From contig NZ_JSYG01000033.1 in the NCBI RefSeq assembly GCF_000784735.1, forward strand, positions 46,506 to 110,505: DNA of 64,000 nucleotides. The letters are read 5' to 3'. Origin of the DNA: Dickeya undicola (GTDB lineage: Bacteria > Pseudomonadota > Gammaproteobacteria > Enterobacterales > Enterobacteriaceae). The notes under the pieces were generated by a model. That model did not search any database, was not told where the DNA came from, and was given only the letters and a program-made list of their open reading frames with translations. The position numbers were made by a program, and so were the translations under genes. Below, piece after piece: positions 19,603-29,865 of the stretch. The first letter of the stretch is position 1. Every line of letters begins with the position of its first letter.

Positions 19603-20112
19603 ATGGGTTTGTTCGATAAACTGAAATCTCTGGTTTCTGATGACAAGAAAGAAACCGGCAGCATCGAAATCATTGCCCCGTTATCCGGTGAAATCGTCAA
19701 CATCGAAGACGTACCTGATGTGGTGTTCGCAGAGAAAATCGTCGGCGATGGCATCGCTATCAAACCTAGCGGTAACAAAATGGTTGCGCCGGTGGACGGC
19801 ACCATTGGTAAAATCTTCGAAACCAACCATGCTTTTTCCATCGAATCAGACAATGGCATCGAGCTCTTCGTTCACTTTGGTATTGATACCGTTGAACTGA
19901 AAGGCGAAGGCTTTAAACGTATCGCGGAAGAAGGGCAGCGCGTCAAGAAAGGCGATGTAGTGATCGAGTTTGATCTGTCATTGCTGGAAGAGAAAGCCAA
20001 GTCTACCCTGACCCCGGTCGTGATCTCCAATATGGACGAGATCAAAGAGCTGACCAAACTAACCGGTACTGTTGTCGTTGGGGAAACCCCGGTTATTCGC
20101 ATTAAGAAATAA
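19603..20112 (+). CDS. crr: glucose-specific PTS enzyme IIA
   Basis: The 169-residue product matches EIIA-Glc. The active-site pair is present as His76 (TNHAFSI) and phosphorylated His91 (LFVHFGID). Besides passing phosphate to glucose permease, EIIA-Glc controls adenylate cyclase and blocks other permeases (inducer exclusion). It is the last gene of the pts operon, with a good ribosome site TTAGGAGAAAATC and a terminator directly after it. Confidence 0.98.
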   Translation: MGLFDKLKSLVSDDKKETGSIEIIAPLSGEIVNIEDVPDVVFAEKIVGDGIAIKPSGNKMVAPVDGTIGKIFETNHAFSIESDNGIELFVHFGIDTVELKGEGFKRIAEEGQRVKKGDVVIEFDLSLLEEKAKSTLTPVVISNMDEIKELTKLTGTVVVGETPVIRIKK

Positions 20113-20129
20113 GCGATTTACCGTCCTGA

Positions 20130-20161
20130 AAAACGGCACCTTCATCAGGTGCCGTTTTTAT
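20130..20161 (+). terminator. intrinsic terminator of the pts operon
   Basis: AAAACGGCACC and GGTGCCGTTTTT pair around a TTCATCA loop, with a T-run, just after crr. Confidence 0.9.
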
Positions 20162-20267
20162 TTCATTGGTTTCTTTGCGCCGTATAATCTGCCCTGATAC
20201 CACGTTGGCAACCACGTGAAACCGATTCAAGCAGAATCGCTATTCCAATAAAACCATTCCAATAAAA

Positions 20268-21689
20268 CTATTGCCAGCGAGGAAGGCAAATACGGATTTG
20301 TAACCCGCCCAGTTCCCGGTTTTCCGCTTCAATACGGCCGCCGTGCGCCACTACCGCCTTGCGGGCGATAGCCAGCCCCAACCCGTACCCCTTGCCCGAC
20401 TGCGGCGAATCAATACGCATGAACGGATCGAAAATGCTGGAAAGCTTGCTTTCTTCCACGCCCGGCCCGCGATCGGCCACACCAACACACCACTCTTTCT
20501 CATCCCGCACTAGCGTCACCTGCACCTGCTGCCCACGAGACGAAAAACGCAACGCATTGCGAATGATGTTATCCAAGGCGTGCCGCATCAGCTCCGCCGA
20601 GCCTTTGACGGTGTAATCATCGTAATCACCCATGTTGAGCGTGATATCCACACCGGGCACCTGCGCTTCGTAACGCGCATCATTGACCACCGCATTCACC
20701 AGCCCGAGCAGGTCAAAATACTCTTCAGTGTTAACCGCGTTGTTTTCCGCGCGGGATAGCGTCAGCACCTCGCCGATCATCTTATCCATGCGTTCCGCTT
20801 CACGCTCAATGCGCTGCAAGGCATTTTCCACGTTGTCGGGGTTCTGACGTGCCAACCCGATCGCCAGTTGCAAGCGAGCCAGCGGCGATCGCAATTCGTG
20901 AGAGACATCGTGCAGCAGTTGTTCGCGTGCGCCCACCAGCACCGACAGGCGGCCAACCATCGCATCAAAGTCACGCGCCACATCGCCAATCTCATCATGG
21001 CGGCGACGCATCGACGGATAAAGCCGTACCGACAGGTCGCCCTGCGCGACACGCTCGAAACTGGCTCGCAACCGACTCAGCGGACGCGCCAGGTTCCACG
21101 CCAGCATACTGCTGAACAGCAACCCACCCAATGCACCAATCCAGATCATCGGCGGTGGTAAATGCAGGAAAAACGGTATCGGCACCGGGCCGTTCTCCGG
21201 CATCAAATCCTGTCGCCAGCGAGCCGTATTGAAGCTCACCCGGTAGCGTTGCCCATCAGGGCCGTCCACCACCTGTACCGATGCGGCGTCCGGCCGTTCC
21301 GGCAATCCGCCCGGCCCAGGTATGGGTCCCGGCCCGAACCCCGGCCCCGGTAAACCTGGCGGCTCACCCAGCATTCCCATTTCTGGTAGTGGCTCACCAT
21401 CGCCTATCCCGGCCATATCGTCGTTGTCGCCGATAATCGAGACATTGATGTAACCACGTTCGCTCTTCGGCCAGTCAGCCAGTGTGCGCCCCAGTTCAGC
21501 CATGCCCCCCTGACGCAACGCCTGCGTTGCCAGCGCCATTTGCAACGACATGGTATGTCTTCCCAGACGAACTTCCGGCGGCTCGTTGCGCCCGCCGTAA
21601 AACGAGAAGCCAACCCACAGCAGTTGTGAAATGACGAAAAACGTCAGCCACAAACCGAGCAGGATCTTCCAGAACAGCCTTCCATGCAT
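20268..21689 (-). CDS. sensor histidine kinase with Pro/Gly-rich sensor segment
   Basis: The 473-residue product has a membrane helix at residues about 8-30, a periplasmic region, a second helix about 175-200, a HAMP linker (LARPLSRLRASFERVAQGDL), the phosphoacceptor His in HDVSHELRSPLARL and an ATPase domain (DNIIRNALRFSS, DRGPGV, GKGYGLGLAIA). The periplasmic part contains a Pro/Gly-rich run at residues about 98-133 made of PGP-like repeats, unusual for sensors. It forms an operon with the response regulator gene two bases upstream. The pair is divergent from macAB, so it may control that pump. The signal is unknown. Confidence 0.88.
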   Translation of the reverse strand: MHGRLFWKILLGLWLTFFVISQLLWVGFSFYGGRNEPPEVRLGRHTMSLQMALATQALRQGGMAELGRTLADWPKSERGYINVSIIGDNDDMAGIGDGEPLPEMGMLGEPPGLPGPGFGPGPIPGPGGLPERPDAASVQVVDGPDGQRYRVSFNTARWRQDLMPENGPVPIPFFLHLPPPMIWIGALGGLLFSSMLAWNLARPLSRLRASFERVAQGDLSVRLYPSMRRRHDEIGDVARDFDAMVGRLSVLVGAREQLLHDVSHELRSPLARLQLAIGLARQNPDNVENALQRIEREAERMDKMIGEVLTLSRAENNAVNTEEYFDLLGLVNAVVNDARYEAQVPGVDITLNMGDYDDYTVKGSAELMRHALDNIIRNALRFSSRGQQVQVTLVRDEKEWCVGVADRGPGVEESKLSSIFDPFMRIDSPQSGKGYGLGLAIARKAVVAHGGRIEAENRELGGLQIRICLPRWQ

Positions 21690-21691
21690 GA

Positions 21692-22372
21692 TTAACGGAT
21701 CCGGTATCCGACACTGCGCACTGTCTCGATGGTCAGGTTACAGCCATCCAGCGCCGCCAGTTTCTGACGAATATTACTAATGTGTACATCCACGCTGCGG
21801 TCATAGGCTTCCCGGCGGCGTCCCAGGCATTTCTCCGACAGCTCATCCTTGGTCACCACCCGCTCGGACGAACGCATCAGCAGTTCCAACAGATTGAACT
21901 CCGAAGCGGTGAGATCAAACGCCTTGCCACGCCACTCGCTACTGCGGGTGGATGGACAGATTGCCAGATCACCATAGTTCACCGTCCCGGTGTCCTCACT
22001 TTTTTCGGTCTTATCTTCATAACGGCGCAGCACTGCACGCAAACGCGCCACCAACTCACGCGGATAGCAGGGCTTCGGTACATAATCATCCGCCCCCATT
22101 TCCAGCCCGATCACGCGATCAATGTTATCGCCCTTGGCCGTCAACATAATGATGGGAATCGAGCGGTTGCGACGCACGTGCCGCAGTACGTCAATTCCGC
22201 TCATATCCGGCAGCATGATGTCCAAAATCATCGCGGTGTACTGATCGGACATGGCACCTTCCACGCCTTCCTTGCCAGTCATCACCTGTGAAGTGCTGAA
22301 CCCTTCCGCCGTAAGGTATTCACACAGCATGTGTCCCAGTTCAGCGTCATCGTCTACCAGTAAAATTTTCAT
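21692..22372 (-). CDS. OmpR-family response regulator
   Basis: I place the start at the ATG at 22372 (MKILLVDDDAELG), preceded by GGGAATGAAAGT; the frame extends to 22438. The 226-residue product has a receiver domain with the acidic pocket DDD at residues 7-9, the phosphorylated Asp in AMILDIMLPDMSG and Lys in LTAKGD. A C-terminal winged helix domain follows (VDVHISNIRQKLAALDG). It ends two bases before the sensor kinase gene, forming a typical two-component operon. Divergent from macA across a spacer of about 230 bases, which suggests it may regulate macAB (inference). Confidence 0.9.
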   Translation of the reverse strand: MKILLVDDDAELGHMLCEYLTAEGFSTSQVMTGKEGVEGAMSDQYTAMILDIMLPDMSGIDVLRHVRRNRSIPIIMLTAKGDNIDRVIGLEMGADDYVPKPCYPRELVARLRAVLRRYEDKTEKSEDTGTVNYGDLAICPSTRSSEWRGKAFDLTASEFNLLELLMRSSERVVTKDELSEKCLGRRREAYDRSVDVHISNIRQKLAALDGCNLTIETVRSVGYRIR

Positions 22373-22600
22373 ACTTTCATTCCCATACATTGTTACTGCT
22401 CCTATTGTCAGGGCTGGTTGCAATCTGCGCAGCACCATTTACGGAATCCTTACCTTTCACTGTTCAAAACATAACGCATTCGAAGCGGGATGACGGGTAA
22501 ATTATACGCAGCCCGTGATCCCTGATTCAGGGACACGCCGCGAGCCCTGTTTCTGTTCTTCGTTTCGGCGTTTTACTTAGCCAAGGATGCTTTTGTTTTG

Positions 22601-23818
22601 ATGAGATTCCACCCCAGCTTCCGTCGCTTTTGGTGGCTTTTAGTCGGCCTTGCCGTCATTGCCCTGTTCATCGTCTTTCGCTTGTCCCGTCCAGCGCCCC
22701 CGCCGAATTATATTACGGCCACGGCGGATGTCCGCGATCTGCAACAAACTGTGCTGGCCGACGGGACCGTCAACGCGCGCAAACTGGTGAGCGTCGGTGC
22801 GCAGGTTTCCGGGCAAATCAAAGCATTGCATGTTTCGCTGGGTGATAAGGTGAAACAGGGTCAGTTGCTGGCCGAAATCGACGACTTAACCCAGCAAAAC
22901 GTGCTGCGAGATAGCAAGGCGGCCTTGGACAACATTCTGGCGCAGCGCGCCTCCAGACAAGCCACACTGCGTAATAACCAGCTCAGTTGGCAACGTCAGC
23001 AAAATCTGCTGCAAAAAGGTGTCGGTGTGCGGGCGGATTACGACGGTGCTAAAGCCACCCTGGACGCCACGCAAGCCGATATCGACGCGCTGGATGCCCA
23101 GATTGTGCGGGCGAAAATCGCCGTTAACACCGCGCAGGTCAATCTGGGTTATACCAAGATCGTCTCGCCAATGAACGGCACCGTGGTGGCACTGCCGGTA
23201 GAACAGGGGCAAACCGTCAACGCGGTGCAGAGCGCACCGACGATCGCCAAGGTCGCCAACCTCGATACCATGACGGTCGAAGCCAAAATCTCGGAAGCAG
23301 ACGTTATCAACGTCAGGACAGGAATGCCGGTGTGGTTTACCATTCTGGGTAACCCCAATAAGCGCTATCAGGCGGTACTGCGCGCCATCGAACCGGCACC
23401 GGAATCCATCAGCAGCGAAAGCAGCAGCACCAGTGGTAACGGCAGCTCCAGCAACAACACCAGTAGCAGTTCTTCCAGCTCCGCCATCTACTACAACGGC
23501 CTGTTTGATGTCGACAACCCGGACGAAACCTTGCGTATTTCCATGACCGCACAGGTGTACATTCTGTTGTCAGAAGCGAAACACGCTATTGTGGTGCCAG
23601 TCAGCGCACTGATGGAACGTCAGGGGAAACGGTTTGTTCAGGTAGTCCAGCCGCAAGGCCAAACGGAGTGGCGCGAAGTCACCCTCGGCATCAGTGACAA
23701 CGCCTATATCCAGTTACTTTCCGGCGTATTGCCCGGCGAAGCCGTGGTGATCAGCCAGCAGATGGCAAGCGATAATAGCAGTGCGTCATCCCCGCCGCCG
23801 CCACCGATGGGGTTCTAA
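22601..23818 (+). CDS. macA: macrolide-efflux periplasmic adaptor MacA
   Basis: The 405-residue product is a membrane fusion protein with one N-terminal membrane helix, a lipoyl-like domain (VSVGAQVSGQIKALHVSLGD), a long coiled hairpin and a beta-barrel domain. It connects the MacB ABC transporter to an outer membrane channel such as TolC. It is longer than E. coli MacA (371). The difference includes a Ser/Asn/Gly-rich insertion encoded at about 23407-23488. The ATG at 22601 is chosen; a TTG one codon earlier is nearer the AAGGATG site. It is three bases upstream of macB. Confidence 0.9.
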   Translation: MRFHPSFRRFWWLLVGLAVIALFIVFRLSRPAPPPNYITATADVRDLQQTVLADGTVNARKLVSVGAQVSGQIKALHVSLGDKVKQGQLLAEIDDLTQQNVLRDSKAALDNILAQRASRQATLRNNQLSWQRQQNLLQKGVGVRADYDGAKATLDATQADIDALDAQIVRAKIAVNTAQVNLGYTKIVSPMNGTVVALPVEQGQTVNAVQSAPTIAKVANLDTMTVEAKISEADVINVRTGMPVWFTILGNPNKRYQAVLRAIEPAPESISSESSSTSGNGSSSNNTSSSSSSSAIYYNGLFDVDNPDETLRISMTAQVYILLSEAKHAIVVPVSALMERQGKRFVQVVQPQGQTEWREVTLGISDNAYIQLLSGVLPGEAVVISQQMASDNSSASSPPPPPMGF

Positions 23819-23821
23819 GCC

Positions 23822-25768
23822 ATGAGCACGCCTTTGTTAGTGCTGCGGCAAGTCCACCGTAGTTTTATCAACGGTGAACAACGTGTCGATGTGTTGAAAA
23901 ACATTAATCTGGCGATTCATGCTGGTGAAATGGTGGCCATCGTCGGCGCGTCCGGCTCCGGTAAATCCACGCTGATGAATATCCTCGGCTGCCTGGATAA
24001 ACCGACGCAGGGAGACTATCAGGTAGCCGACGTTTCGACCCTGACCCTGAATGGCGACCAGCTTGCTGCATTACGCCGCGAGCATTTTGGGTTCATCTTC
24101 CAGCGTTACCACCTGCTTAATGACCTGAACGTGGGCGATAACGTGGAAATGCCAGCGGTGTATGCCGGTCAAGCTCGCCACGAACGCCACCAACGCGCCG
24201 CCGCCTTGTTGGCGAGGCTGGGCCTCGCGGGTCGTTTGCAAGACTCGCCAAACCAACTGTCAGGTGGGCAACAACAGCGCGTCAGCATCGCCCGCGCGTT
24301 GATTAACGGCGGCCAGGTGATTCTGGCAGACGAACCTACCGGCGCGCTCGACAGCGCCAGCGGCGAGGAAGTGCTGTCGATTCTTCATGAGTTGCATCAG
24401 CAAGGGCACACTATCGTGCTGGTCACCCACGATATGCGCATCGCCCAAATGGCAGGCCGCATCATCGAGATTCACGACGGTGAAATCGTCGCTGACCGCA
24501 AAACAGCCGACGACATGACACCGGCAACGCCTACGCCCCCAACCCCGCTACCGTCTACAACGCTGACCAGCGGGTACGACCGGCTGCAAAATGCCTTCAG
24601 GATGGCGCTGCGAGCCATGAACGCCCAGAGGATGCGTACCTTCCTGACCATGCTGGGGATTATTATCGGTATCGCCTCGGTGGTGTCGGTGGTGGCGCTC
24701 GGCAAAGGCTCGCAGCAACAGGTGCTGGAACACATCAACGCTATGGGCACCAGCACGCTGGAGATCTTTCCCGGCAAGGATTTCGGCGATATGCACTCCG
24801 CCGCTATTCAGACGCTACGCGTCAACGACCTGCGGCCGCTGGAACAGCAACCCTACATCCACAGCGTTACCCCCACTGTCTCGACGTCGGTGACGCTGCG
24901 TTACACCAATAAAGCGGTATCGGTCAGCGTCAATGGCGTGGGTGAGCAGTTCTTCACCGTGCGCGGTTATGTCCTGTCGGAAGGCAACGGGTTCTCGCCG
25001 CTTAGCGTTGAACAGCTGACGCAGGAAGCCGTCATCGACCAGAACACCCGCAATAAACTGTTCCCCAACGGCGAAAACCCGCTGGGACAGGTAATTTTTC
25101 TCGGCACCCTACCCTGTCGCATTATCGGCGTCGCCACCCGCAAACAGTCTGGCTTCGGCAGCGATGAAAACCTGAACGTCTGGCTGCCCTACACCACTGT
25201 GATGCACCGCATGGTCGGCCAGTCATACCTGCGCAGTATTACCGTGCGAGTTAAAGACAATATCGACCTGAACGTCGCGCAACAAGGCATCACCCAGATT
25301 CTGACGCGCCAGCACGGCAACAAGGATTTTTTCGTCATGAACACCGACAGCATTCGTCAAACCATCCGGCAGACCACCGCCACCATGACGCTGCTGGTGT
25401 CCGCCATCGCGTTGATTTCGTTGATTGTGGGTGGCATCGGCGTCATGAACATCATGCTGGTATCCGTGACCGAGCGCACGCGGGAAATCGGCGTGCGAAT
25501 GGCGGTCGGCGCGCGCACCAGCGACATCATGCAGCAATTTTTGATTGAGGCGGTGTTGGTGTGCCTGTGTGGCGGCGTATTGGGCGTGATGCTGTCGCTG
25601 CTGGCGGGCGCCATCGCCAGCCATGTCAGCAACGTGACATTTCTTTATTCCACCGCGTCGATGGCGGCAGCGTTTCTCTGCTCCAGCCTGATTGGCGTGA
25701 TTTTCGGCTTCTTCCCGGCGCGGCGGGCGGCACAACTGCAACCGATCCACGCGCTGGAGCGGGAATAA
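23822..25768 (+). CDS. macB: macrolide export ATP-binding/permease protein MacB
   Basis: The 648-residue product matches MacB (648). The N-terminal ATPase has the Walker [10 protein letters not shown] at residues 42-50, signature [16 protein letters not shown] and Walker [14 protein letters not shown] Pro/Thr-rich linker leads to a membrane domain with one helix near residue 275, a large periplasmic domain and three C-terminal helices. With MacA and TolC it exports macrolides, heat-stable enterotoxin-like peptides or haem precursors in other bacteria. The local substrate is unknown. Confidence 0.95.
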   Translation: MSTPLLVLRQVHRSFINGEQRVDVLKNINLAIHAGEMVAIVGASGSGKSTLMNILGCLDKPTQGDYQVADVSTLTLNGDQLAALRREHFGFIFQRYHLLNDLNVGDNVEMPAVYAGQARHERHQRAAALLARLGLAGRLQDSPNQLSGGQQQRVSIARALINGGQVILADEPTGALDSASGEEVLSILHELHQQGHTIVLVTHDMRIAQMAGRIIEIHDGEIVADRKTADDMTPATPTPPTPLPSTTLTSGYDRLQNAFRMALRAMNAQRMRTFLTMLGIIIGIASVVSVVALGKGSQQQVLEHINAMGTSTLEIFPGKDFGDMHSAAIQTLRVNDLRPLEQQPYIHSVTPTVSTSVTLRYTNKAVSVSVNGVGEQFFTVRGYVLSEGNGFSPLSVEQLTQEAVIDQNTRNKLFPNGENPLGQVIFLGTLPCRIIGVATRKQSGFGSDENLNVWLPYTTVMHRMVGQSYLRSITVRVKDNIDLNVAQQGITQILTRQHGNKDFFVMNTDSIRQTIRQTTATMTLLVSAIALISLIVGGIGVMNIMLVSVTERTREIGVRMAVGARTSDIMQQFLIEAVLVCLCGGVLGVMLSLLAGAIASHVSNVTFLYSTASMAAAFLCSSLIGVIFGFFPARRAAQLQPIHALERE

Positions 25769-25783
25769 GCACAGGCGTGACGT

Positions 25784-26665
25784 TTAGCCAAACACTCCCG
25801 TGGAAAGATAGCGATCGCCGCGATCGCACACCACGGTGACGATCAGGCTGCCGGGCTGTTCGGCGGCGATACGCAGCGCCCCCGCCACCGCACCGCCGGA
25901 GCTGACGCCGCAGAACACCCCTTCTACCCGCGCCAGTTGCTGCATGGTGCTTTCCGCCTCCTGCTGCGACATATCCATAATCCGGTCCACCAGCTGTGGT
26001 TGGAAGATGCCCGGCATATAGTCCGGCGACCAGCGACGGATCCCAGGGATCTGGCTACCGTCCTGCGGTTGCAGGCCGACAGTACAAACCGTCTCACTTT
26101 GGCTTTTCAGGTAACGACTCACACCGGTGATGGTGCCGGTGGTGCCCATGCAGGAGACAAAATGCGTCAGGCGGCCCTGCGTTTGCCGCCAGATTTCCGG
26201 GCCGGTGGTGGTGAAGTGCGCCAGCGGATTGTCCGGGTTGTTGAACTGGTCGAGTAATTTACCTTCGCCCGCCTGCGCCATCTGCCATGCCAGGTCGCGC
26301 GCGCCTTCCATTCCCTGCTGTCGGCTGACCAGCAGCAGTTCCGCCCCGTAGGCCCGCATCGAAGCCTGTCGTTCCAGACTCATGTTTTCCGGCATCAGCA
26401 GGCGCAGTCGGTAACCTTTCATCGCCGCCACCATCGCCAGCGCGATGCCGGTGTTACCACTGGTGGCCTCAATCAGCGTGTCGCCCGGCGCAATCTCGCC
26501 CCGGCGTTCCGCCTGCTGGATCATCGACAGCGCGGCCCGGTCTTTTACTGAACCGGCCGGATTGTTGCCCTCCAGCTTCAGCCAGACTTCGCTGCCGGTG
26601 TGCTGGGCCAGACGTTGTAATTTGATCAACGGCGTATTGCCGACGCAGTGTTCAAGCGTACTCAC
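25784..26665 (-). CDS. cysM: cysteine synthase B
   Basis: The start is taken at the GTG at 26665, which follows GGAGAGAGAAA; the frame is open to 26743 but without a better site. The 293-residue product matches CysM, with PLP-binding Lys41 in NNPAGSVKDRAALSM and the motifs [13 protein letters not shown] and GTTGTITGVSRYLK. It makes cysteine from O-acetylserine with sulfide or, as sulfocysteine, with thiosulfate. Here it stands alone, convergent with macB; in E. coli cysM follows cysPUWA. The separation from the transporter operon is notable but not rare. Confidence 0.95.
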   Translation of the reverse strand: MSTLEHCVGNTPLIKLQRLAQHTGSEVWLKLEGNNPAGSVKDRAALSMIQQAERRGEIAPGDTLIEATSGNTGIALAMVAAMKGYRLRLLMPENMSLERQASMRAYGAELLLVSRQQGMEGARDLAWQMAQAGEGKLLDQFNNPDNPLAHFTTTGPEIWRQTQGRLTHFVSCMGTTGTITGVSRYLKSQSETVCTVGLQPQDGSQIPGIRRWSPDYMPGIFQPQLVDRIMDMSQQEAESTMQQLARVEGVFCGVSSGGAVAGALRIAAEQPGSLIVTVVCDRGDRYLSTGVFG

Positions 26666-26696
26666 TTTCTCTCTCCGCACGACGTCAGACGTCGCC

Positions 26697-26730
26697 AAAA
26701 AAACAGGCACCGCGATGCAGTGCCTGTTTG
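26697..26730 (-). terminator. intrinsic terminator of yfeX
   Basis: On the minus strand, AAACAGGCAC and GTGCCTGTTT (26701-26710 and 26720-26729) form a stem followed by TTTTTT. It lies between yfeX and cysM, which are transcribed in the same direction. Confidence 0.85.
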
Positions 26731-26755
26731 TCACTCGTAGCAAAACCGGATTCTG

Positions 26756-27655
26756 TTATAGCGCTAACAAACGATCAAGCGAAGGGGCAAAGAAGTAACT
26801 GCCGCTGACCGCGCGGGTAAAACGCAGCATGTCGTCGCGTTTGCCGTCACGGTCGCCAAACATGCTCAGCAGTTGCTGCTCAATATTGTAGAGACGGGCG
26901 CAATAGGCGGTGAAATACAGGCCATGTTTGCCGCTGGCGGTGCCGTAAGGCAGGCTCTGACGCAGGATTTTCAGCCCCTTGCCGTCTTCCTTGAGGTCGA
27001 CGCGGCTCAGATGCGAGGTCACCGGCCGCGACTCGGAGGACAATTCTTCATTATCCTGTTTGGTGCGGCCGATCATCTGTTCCTGCTGTTCCACGCTCAT
27101 GCGATTCAACTGGCGCAGATTGTGCTCCCAACGTTGAACAAACACATAGCTGCCGCCTTCGCCCGCCTGCCCATCTGGCACGATGGCGACGTCACGCCGG
27201 GCGTCGCCCTGTGGGTTTTCTGTACCATCGACAAAACCGCTCAGGTCGCGGTCTTCCACCCAGCGAAAACCGTGGGTTTCTTCTTCGATGTTGATGGTGT
27301 TACCGAACGCCGCCAGCACCGCCTGCGCCAGCGAAAAGTTGACGTCATGACGCAACGACTGGATGTGAATCAGCATGTCACGCTGAGTGGCCGGTGCCAG
27401 CCCGTTACCCAGCGGCGTGAAAGGTTTGAGTTCTTGTGCGCTGTTGTCGCAATCCAGCTCGCGCCAAACGTCGTAACCAAAAGCGATTACCGCGCCAAGA
27501 CCCGCGTCAGGAAAACGTTGCTGCAATTCGGCCAGCGCCTGACAGAACTTCTTACACCCCTGGCGGATGGCATCAAATTCTCCCTGTACCATAGCCTCCA
27601 TGAAAATGGCAAAACGGCGATGCTCCAGCAAAATACCGCTTTGAATTTGTGTCAT
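26756..27655 (-). CDS. yfeX: Dyp-type haem peroxidase YfeX
   Basis: The start is the ATG at 27655, preceded by GAGGAAGCAACAG; upstream frame to 27799 lacks support. The 299-residue product begins [18 protein letters not shown], close to YfeX, and has the Dyp GxxDG motif in [14 protein letters not shown]. Dyp peroxidases bind haem and oxidise porphyrinogens and dyes. YfeX has been proposed as a deferrochelatase, a role that is disputed. The gene is single and ends with its own terminator. The product is cytoplasmic with no signal peptide. In E. coli yfeX is adjacent to yfeY, which in this window is some 5 kb away, with other genes between. Confidence 0.92.
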   Translation of the reverse strand: MTQIQSGILLEHRRFAIFMEAMVQGEFDAIRQGCKKFCQALAELQQRFPDAGLGAVIAFGYDVWRELDCDNSAQELKPFTPLGNGLAPATQRDMLIHIQSLRHDVNFSLAQAVLAAFGNTINIEEETHGFRWVEDRDLSGFVDGTENPQGDARRDVAIVPDGQAGEGGSYVFVQRWEHNLRQLNRMSVEQQEQMIGRTKQDNEELSSESRPVTSHLSRVDLKEDGKGLKILRQSLPYGTASGKHGLYFTAYCARLYNIEQQLLSMFGDRDGKRDDMLRFTRAVSGSYFFAPSLDRLLAL

Positions 27656-27826
27656 CTGTTGCTTCCTCACATTACTCGCACCGACAACCGACGCCAGGCC
27701 GCTATCGGAATCAATAAAAACATGAGGCGTGACCGCCACGCCCCAATATTCATCACATGATATCAGACGATGTTGACGATAACAGAATAACCTTACCAAT
27801 AACGTTGGGAAGCATAGATGGCGGTT

Positions 27827-29149
27827 TTAACAAGCATGATCATTCCAGAAGCTGCATTCCCCCTGGATGGATTTCACTTTCGAGAACGTCACCTTGATCA
27901 GCCAATACAGCAGACTGGCTGCCAGCAGCGAATTCAGCGCCGGGATACCCCAATCGGTGAATAACCCAACGGCGCTCCCCGCCAGACTAGCGATAATCGC
28001 CGACCAACCGATGTATGGCGTGCTGCCTGCATCCGGCAATTCACCATGTTGGCGACTCTCGTCCAGCAACGTCCGGCTGGTTCGCAGAATATAGTAATCC
28101 ACCAGCATCACCCCGATAACCGGCGGGAAGAACACCCCCAGCAATGTCAGGAAATCCACAAACCGATCCAAAATGCCGATAACCGACAGAAATGTGCCAA
28201 TAAAACCGATCAGCAACGTGATGGACTTGTAGCTCAGCTTTCTGCCGGTAATACCTTCCACCGCATTGGCAATGCCCAGCGACGATGAATACAGATTGAT
28301 ATCGTTGATGCGCAAGGTAGAGAAAATCACAGTAATCAGCCCGATACCGCCTGCGGTTTGCGACATGATAGTCACGATATCAGCGGTATTAAGCGCGCGG
28401 GCAATCAAGATCGCCAGCCCATTGACGACAAATTCACCGATAATGATCGACAGCATCGTGATCCAGAAGACATGCCGCCCGCGACGAGAATAACGTGTCA
28501 TGTCAGGAGTAATCAGACTTGCCACAATACAACCACCGACCACCATCGTCGCTCCGGCGCTCACTGAAATGGCCTCGCCGGATACGCTCTTTTGCAGTAA
28601 CTCGGTAATACTGTGCCCGGTCAGCGTCATAGTCGAAATATAGCCGACCACCATGATAAATAGCGGCACCGCGACTCTGGCAGTGTAACGTAACGCACTG
28701 AAACCGAAGGTGACCAGTAGCGTCAACGCGCAGCCGGAAAGCGCCGCTGACCAGCCAAATCCCAGCCGATCACCTAACGCAAAATTAAGCGACTTGGCAA
28801 ACACCGCATTTTGTACACCAAACCAGCCCAACAGGCTGACGGCGATAATCGCGCCGATAAACACCGCGCCCATCCGGCCAAAACCACACCAGCGCGCCAA
28901 CAGACTGCCGGACAATCCCTCCTTCATGCCCGCGTAGCCCAGCCCCAGCGTGACAACACCAAAAATCGCGCTGCCGATAGCTATCGCCAGAAAAGCCTCG
29001 CCAAGCGTCATCGAATGACCCAGCACCGCCCCCAACATAAACTGGTCCAGTGCGGTGAGCATACCAATATGAACCAAAGCCACATTGAAAAACGGCAGCC
29101 GTACCGACGTCGGAACCCGGCTGACCGGATAATCATCAATGTTTTCCAT
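27827..29149 (-). CDS. cytosine permease-like transporter (NCS1 family)
   Basis: Start chosen at ATG 29149, after AAGGATGACAGGA; ATG at 29158 is possible. The 440-residue product has about twelve membrane helices and conserved NCS1/CodB segments (SLITPDMTRYSRRGRHVF, LGVFFPPVIGVMLVDYY). Such proteins import cytosine, purines, allantoin or hydantoin with cations. No codA or other catabolic gene is adjacent. The only partner is the regulator gene 14 bases upstream, so both probably form one operon. The substrate cannot be read directly. Confidence 0.85.
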   Translation of the reverse strand: MENIDDYPVSRVPTSVRLPFFNVALVHIGMLTALDQFMLGAVLGHSMTLGEAFLAIAIGSAIFGVVTLGLGYAGMKEGLSGSLLARWCGFGRMGAVFIGAIIAVSLLGWFGVQNAVFAKSLNFALGDRLGFGWSAALSGCALTLLVTFGFSALRYTARVAVPLFIMVVGYISTMTLTGHSITELLQKSVSGEAISVSAGATMVVGGCIVASLITPDMTRYSRRGRHVFWITMLSIIIGEFVVNGLAILIARALNTADIVTIMSQTAGGIGLITVIFSTLRINDINLYSSSLGIANAVEGITGRKLSYKSITLLIGFIGTFLSVIGILDRFVDFLTLLGVFFPPVIGVMLVDYYILRTSRTLLDESRQHGELPDAGSTPYIGWSAIIASLAGSAVGLFTDWGIPALNSLLAASLLYWLIKVTFSKVKSIQGECSFWNDHAC

Positions 29150-29163
29150 TCCTGTCATCCTTA

Positions 29164-29853
29164 TCAGATAAATAAAATGCCTTTGGTCAGCAATGAGTGC
29201 GGTATAAAGCCATCCAGCCCCTGTTGATAACAAAACTCTTCAAACTGACTAAACGAATGCACACCGGCTTTTTGGTACATGTTTTGGATTCTATTTTCGA
29301 TCGTCCGGCTGGACAGGTTAAACCTCTTCGCAATTTCCTTACTGGAAAAACGCCGCAGTACCAGAAAGAGCGTATCCAATTCAGCTCGGGTGAACAGATC
29401 GGTCGTTATTTCAGTTTTCAGTACCGTGGGTTTACGTCGGTCAACATGAATAAGTGGTGACAATGTGGTCATCGGCCGTGCATTCCACAAAATGCCCACG
29501 CACTCTTTTTCCGGATTAAAAAGAGGAATTTTTTCACTGATAAATGGCGACAACTCTGCTTTACCAAACCAGTAATGGGTTTCAATGACGGTAACCCGTT
29601 CGGCACGACGCTCCGTTCGATGATCATGCTCAATAAAATCACTCGATAATTCCGCCCAGGCGAGTGGAAATTCCTCATCGAATTTCCCCTCAATATCAAA
29701 ACTCACTGGCGTATTGGTGTAACTGTACGCGGACGCATTCATATACACATGGCGAGATGTCAGATCTTTAATCCCCCACGGCTCACTCAGACTATCCAGC
29801 AAGGGAATAAACGAGCACAGATAATTGTAGTTAGCAGCCATCACAATCAACAT
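29164..29853 (-). CDS. LuxR-type regulator with PAS-like N-terminal domain
   Basis: The start is uncertain: ATG at 29853 is used here, TTG at 29865 and ATG at 29841 are alternatives, and none has a clear ribosome site. The product of about 229 residues ends with a LuxR/GerE helix-turn-helix (SSKEIAKRFNLSSRTIENRI). The N-terminal 130 residues look like a PAS-type sensor fold: a short helix, DSLSEPWGIKDLTSRHVYMN, then beta strands. It has no receiver domain. It lies upstream of the NCS1 permease in the same operon and could sense the permease substrate. Low GC in its upstream region suggests strong regulation or transfer. Confidence 0.75.
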   Translation of the reverse strand: MLIVMAANYNYLCSFIPLLDSLSEPWGIKDLTSRHVYMNASAYSYTNTPVSFDIEGKFDEEFPLAWAELSSDFIEHDHRTERRAERVTVIETHYWFGKAELSPFISEKIPLFNPEKECVGILWNARPMTTLSPLIHVDRRKPTVLKTEITTDLFTRAELDTLFLVLRRFSSKEIAKRFNLSSRTIENRIQNMYQKAGVHSFSQFEEFCYQQGLDGFIPHSLLTKGILFI

Positions 29854-29865
29854 CCTGTTTATCAA

